From Dehalococcoidia bacterium (GTDB lineage Bacteria; Chloroflexota; Dehalococcoidia; JAUYDP01), in contig JAUYDP010000347.1 of NCBI GenBank assembly GCA_030691805.1, forward strand, positions 1 through 13,898: 13,898 nucleotides of DNA. Direction: 5' to 3'. The position numbers and the translations under genes are program-made. How positions within the stretch are numbered: position 1 is the stretch's first letter; the number at the start of each line of letters is the position of its first letter. Below the pieces are notes generated by a model. That model worked only from the letters and a program-made list of their open reading frames with translations. It was not told the origin of the DNA and did not search any database. Shown here one piece after another: positions 11,883-13,898 of the stretch.

Positions 11883-12703
11883 GCACGCTGATCATTGCTC
11901 GTTTCACACTAAAGGAAGCCCTTCGCAAGCGCTTCTTCTTAATGGCGGCTATCGTGGGGATAGTCTTCCTGGCGCTATATGCTGTCGGATTCCACTTCGC
12001 CAAAGAAGAATGGCAGAGAAACGGCCTTCCGGTCTCCAGGATGGACGTATTCAGCAGCCAACTGGTGCTGGCGGGGCTGTTCTTAATTCACCTTCTCGGG
12101 GTGCTGGTAGCCATAACTGTCTCGGTAGCCACCATCTCTCAGGAGGTGGATGAGGGCACCATCCAACTGATCGCGACCAAGCCACTGAGCCGGTGGGAGG
12201 TCGTGCTGGGTAAATGGCTGGGCCTCGCCCTTCTTATGGCCATTTACGTCTTCAGCATGTCCTGGGGGGTTATGGCCGTGGGCAATTATATGGCCGGGTT
12301 CTGGCCTCCCCAGCCTTGGGCGCCACCGCTGCTTATGTTATTGGCGGCTTTGGTCTTCCTGTCCCTGTCCCTCATGGCCGGGACATTTCTTCCTACGCTG
12401 GCTAACGCTCTCCTGCTGCTAACCCTTTTCGGCATAGCGTTTTTCGGAGGTATGGTAGAGCAGATTGGTGCGGTCATCAACAGCGAGTCTATGGTAAACA
12501 TCGGCATCGTCACGGGCCTGCTGGCCCCCAGCGATACGTTATGGAGGCTGGCATCAAGGATTATTTCACCAAATAGCACTATCATTAGCAACCCCTTCGC
12601 CAGCGCTACCGAGCCGAGCCTCTGGATGGTCGTCTACGCCGCCTTCTACGTGGTAGCCGCCCTCGTGGGGGCTACCCGCATCTTTAGGAAGCGGGATCTA
12701 TAA
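11879..12703 (+). CDS. ABC-2 type exporter, permease subunit
   Basis: 274 residues with about six transmembrane helices: near 20-38, 64-85, 113-132, 148-166, 174-195 and 249-266. The cytoplasmic ISQEVDEGTIQLIATKPLSRWEVVLGK segment after helix 2 is the ABC-2 permease coupling region. GTG 11879 overlaps the TGA of the ATPase gene, so the two are translationally coupled and form one exporter. The family covers drug, lipid and polysaccharide export and gives no substrate. No T-rich terminator follows. Confidence 0.92.
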   Translation: MSTLIIARFTLKEALRKRFFLMAAIVGIVFLALYAVGFHFAKEEWQRNGLPVSRMDVFSSQLVLAGLFLIHLLGVLVAITVSVATISQEVDEGTIQLIATKPLSRWEVVLGKWLGLALLMAIYVFSMSWGVMAVGNYMAGFWPPQPWAPPLLMLLAALVFLSLSLMAGTFLPTLANALLLLTLFGIAFFGGMVEQIGAVINSESMVNIGIVTGLLAPSDTLWRLASRIISPNSTIISNPFASATEPSLWMVVYAAFYVVAALVGATRIFRKRDL

Positions 12704-12715
12704 GAGCAGTCATTC

Positions 12716-12739
12716 GTGATTGGTGATTAGGTGATTGGT
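12716..12739. repeat. Short tandem GTGATT(G/A)G repeat
   Basis: Three back-to-back units GTGATTG, GTGATTAG and GTGATTGGT follow the permease gene by 12 nt. They resemble slippage-prone intergenic repeats. No function is suggested. Confidence 0.5.
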
Positions 12740-12781
12740 ACCAGTGGGAATTATTCGCTTTACATGCTGCTTCGCCCAGGC

Positions 12782-12811
12782 TTGTTTACACTGGCACTCA
12801 CCCTCTATAAT
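12782..12811 (+). promoter_or_regulatory. Putative promoter of the TPR gene
   Basis: A perfect TATAAT (12806-12811) is preceded by TTGTTT (12782-12787) at 18 nt, or TTTACA at 15 nt. The start near 12818 gives a ~38 nt leader before the ATG. Confidence 0.5.
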
Positions 12812-12855
12812 CCCCTCAGATGCTCTCCCAATGAATCTGGCTGGAAGGAGTGCTG

Positions 12856-13898
12856 ATGAGGCCCAGACGAAGAAAGCGGGGACGGTTCTTTGTCCCTTTG
12901 TTGCTCTTGGTCTGCCTGGGGGCCATCTCCGGCGTAGTCTACTTCACCGTGAGCCTGCCGGTCTTGGTAAAAGAGACGCGTACACCTCCCAAGGTAGACA
13001 ACACGCCATACCTGGCCCAGGGCCTAGAGCAGATGCGCGCCGGGAGGCTCCAGGACGCAGCCCGCTCCTTCGAATCAGCCACCCGCCTGGACCCTCAAAA
13101 CGTAGATGCGTTCATTCAGTGGACCCGCGCCTTGACCCTTCTTCACCAGCCAGGCCAGGCGATCACTGCTGGGGAATGGGCAACGCGTCTAGACCCTGGA
13201 AATGCTCTGGCCCAGGCCTACTTAGCCCAGGCCTACGATTGGAACGGGGAGATAGATAAAGCAATCCAGACCGCGCTCAGGGCAGCCGAACTGGACCCCA
13301 AAGGCGCTCCGGCCTACGCCTTCCTGGCGGAAGCCTATGCCGACAAGGGGCAGTGGGAAAAGGCCCTGGAGGCGGCCCGCAAGGCAGTGCAATTAGATGA
13401 TACCAGCGTGGACGCTCATCGGAATCTGGGATACGCCCTGGAGAAACAGGCCGGGTATCAGGAGGCCATCAAGGAATACCAGCGGGCCATCGAGCTTGGG
13501 CCTAACCAGGGTTACCTCTATCTAGACCTGGGAGCCGCCTACCGTGGACAGCGCCGGGACGTGGAGGCGATAACGGCCTTCCAGAAAGCCATCGAGTTAC
13601 AACCCGAAGAGCCACGCGGCTATTACGGCCTGGGCCTGGTCTACTACAACCAGAAAGACTACCTGCAGGCCACTTGCCTGTTCGAGCGTGCCGTGCTGGC
13701 CTCACCCCAATTCAGCGCAGCCTTCGAGTATCTGGGGTGGACATTTTATGTGCAGACGGACTACGAAAAAGCGACCGGCTATTTCCAGAGGGCCGTGGAA
13801 CTGACCCCCAATAATCCCACCAGGCTTGCCGCTCTGGGATGGAGCCTCTTCAATCTTCAACGTTACCGGGAGGCGCGCACCGCCTTTGAGAAAGCCTC
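12856..13898 (+). CDS. Signal-anchored TPR-repeat protein (3' truncated by window end)
   Basis: At least 347 residues; the gene runs off the window. A very basic N-terminus (MRPRRRKRGR) precedes one hydrophobic helix (about 11-36), a signal anchor that would place the rest outside the cytoplasm. From about residue 50 there are at least eight TPR units of ~34 residues, ending in typical RAIELxPNN-type helices (for example ATRLDPQN, RAAELDPKG, RAIELGPNQ, KAIELQPEE, RAVELTPNN), with a ninth beginning. Such proteins scaffold complexes or assist secretion or envelope assembly; the partner is not visible. GGAAGGAG lies 5 nt before the ATG. It has its own promoter and is probably separate from the ABC operon. 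Confidence 0.88.
   Translation, partial: MRPRRRKRGRFFVPLLLLVCLGAISGVVYFTVSLPVLVKETRTPPKVDNTPYLAQGLEQMRAGRLQDAARSFESATRLDPQNVDAFIQWTRALTLLHQPGQAITAGEWATRLDPGNALAQAYLAQAYDWNGEIDKAIQTALRAAELDPKGAPAYAFLAEAYADKGQWEKALEAARKAVQLDDTSVDAHRNLGYALEKQAGYQEAIKEYQRAIELGPNQGYLYLDLGAAYRGQRRDVEAITAFQKAIELQPEEPRGYYGLGLVYYNQKDYLQATCLFERAVLASPQFSAAFEYLGWTFYVQTDYEKATGYFQRAVELTPNNPTRLAALGWSLFNLQRYREARTAFEKA

Noticed and set aside
12735..13259. 174-codon plus-strand frame over the start of the TPR gene
   Set aside because: The other frame from 12856 shows a signal anchor and regular TPR repeats with a good ribosome binding site; this one is its shadow.
1..13898. tRNA, rRNA, CRISPR array, integrase, transposase or phage genes
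   Set aside because: None were recognised on either strand; the repeats present are palindromic or short tandem ones, not CRISPR-like.

Overview
The window looks like bacterial chromosome of moderate-to-high GC, with housekeeping genes interleaved with small toxin-antitoxin (TA) modules and palindromic repeats. Family content points to a Gram-positive-like or Chloroflexota-type bacterium: a SpoIIM-family membrane protein outside any sporulation cluster, paired CxxC zinc-ribbon proteins, a short 59-residue bS21, and a palindromic element with TGTTGAAT ends. The phylum guess (Chloroflexota, perhaps Dehalococcoidia) is an inference of modest confidence, since no rRNA or marker gene was available to test it.

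Layout. 1-1480: an orphan HicB-like gene (+), then an AbrB-type antitoxin and PIN toxin operon (-). 1579-3394: a PLP-dependent sulfur amino acid enzyme translationally coupled to a SpoIIM-family membrane protein (-). 3504-5460 (+): coaE (dephospho-CoA kinase), two tandem copies of a small double zinc-ribbon protein, and rpsU (ribosomal protein bS21, 59 aa). 5468-7504: uvrC (-), convergent with rpsU; its start is preceded by a ~100 bp nested palindromic element. 7606-8378: a ribbon-helix-helix antitoxin and PIN toxin operon (+) with a promoter-overlapping inverted repeat. 8482-10214: an ECF sigma factor and its membrane anti-sigma factor (+, overlapping). 10317-10720: hicBA (-). 10913-12703: an ABC-2 type exporter, ATPase plus permease (+), from a very strong promoter that seems to give a leaderless mRNA. 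12856-end: a signal-anchored TPR protein cut by the window edge.

The most unusual feature is in the zinc-ribbon/rpsU block. Each zinc-ribbon copy has its own ~95-105 nt leader in which CCGGTGACC can pair with GGTCATCGG, the segment running from the end of the Shine-Dalgarno into the GTG start. Both copies keep a loop of exactly 33 nt containing TACCAACTAT, although much of the surrounding leader has diverged. This suggests a duplicated translation-control RNA for a Gly/Arg-rich, possibly RNA-binding zinc-ribbon protein encoded beside bS21.

Four TA-related loci in under 11 kb (orphan hicB, abrB-vapC, RHH-vapC, hicBA), a palindromic element in the uvrC leader, and short dispersed repeats show that the intergenic spaces have been turned over by small mobile sequences while the housekeeping genes stayed intact.
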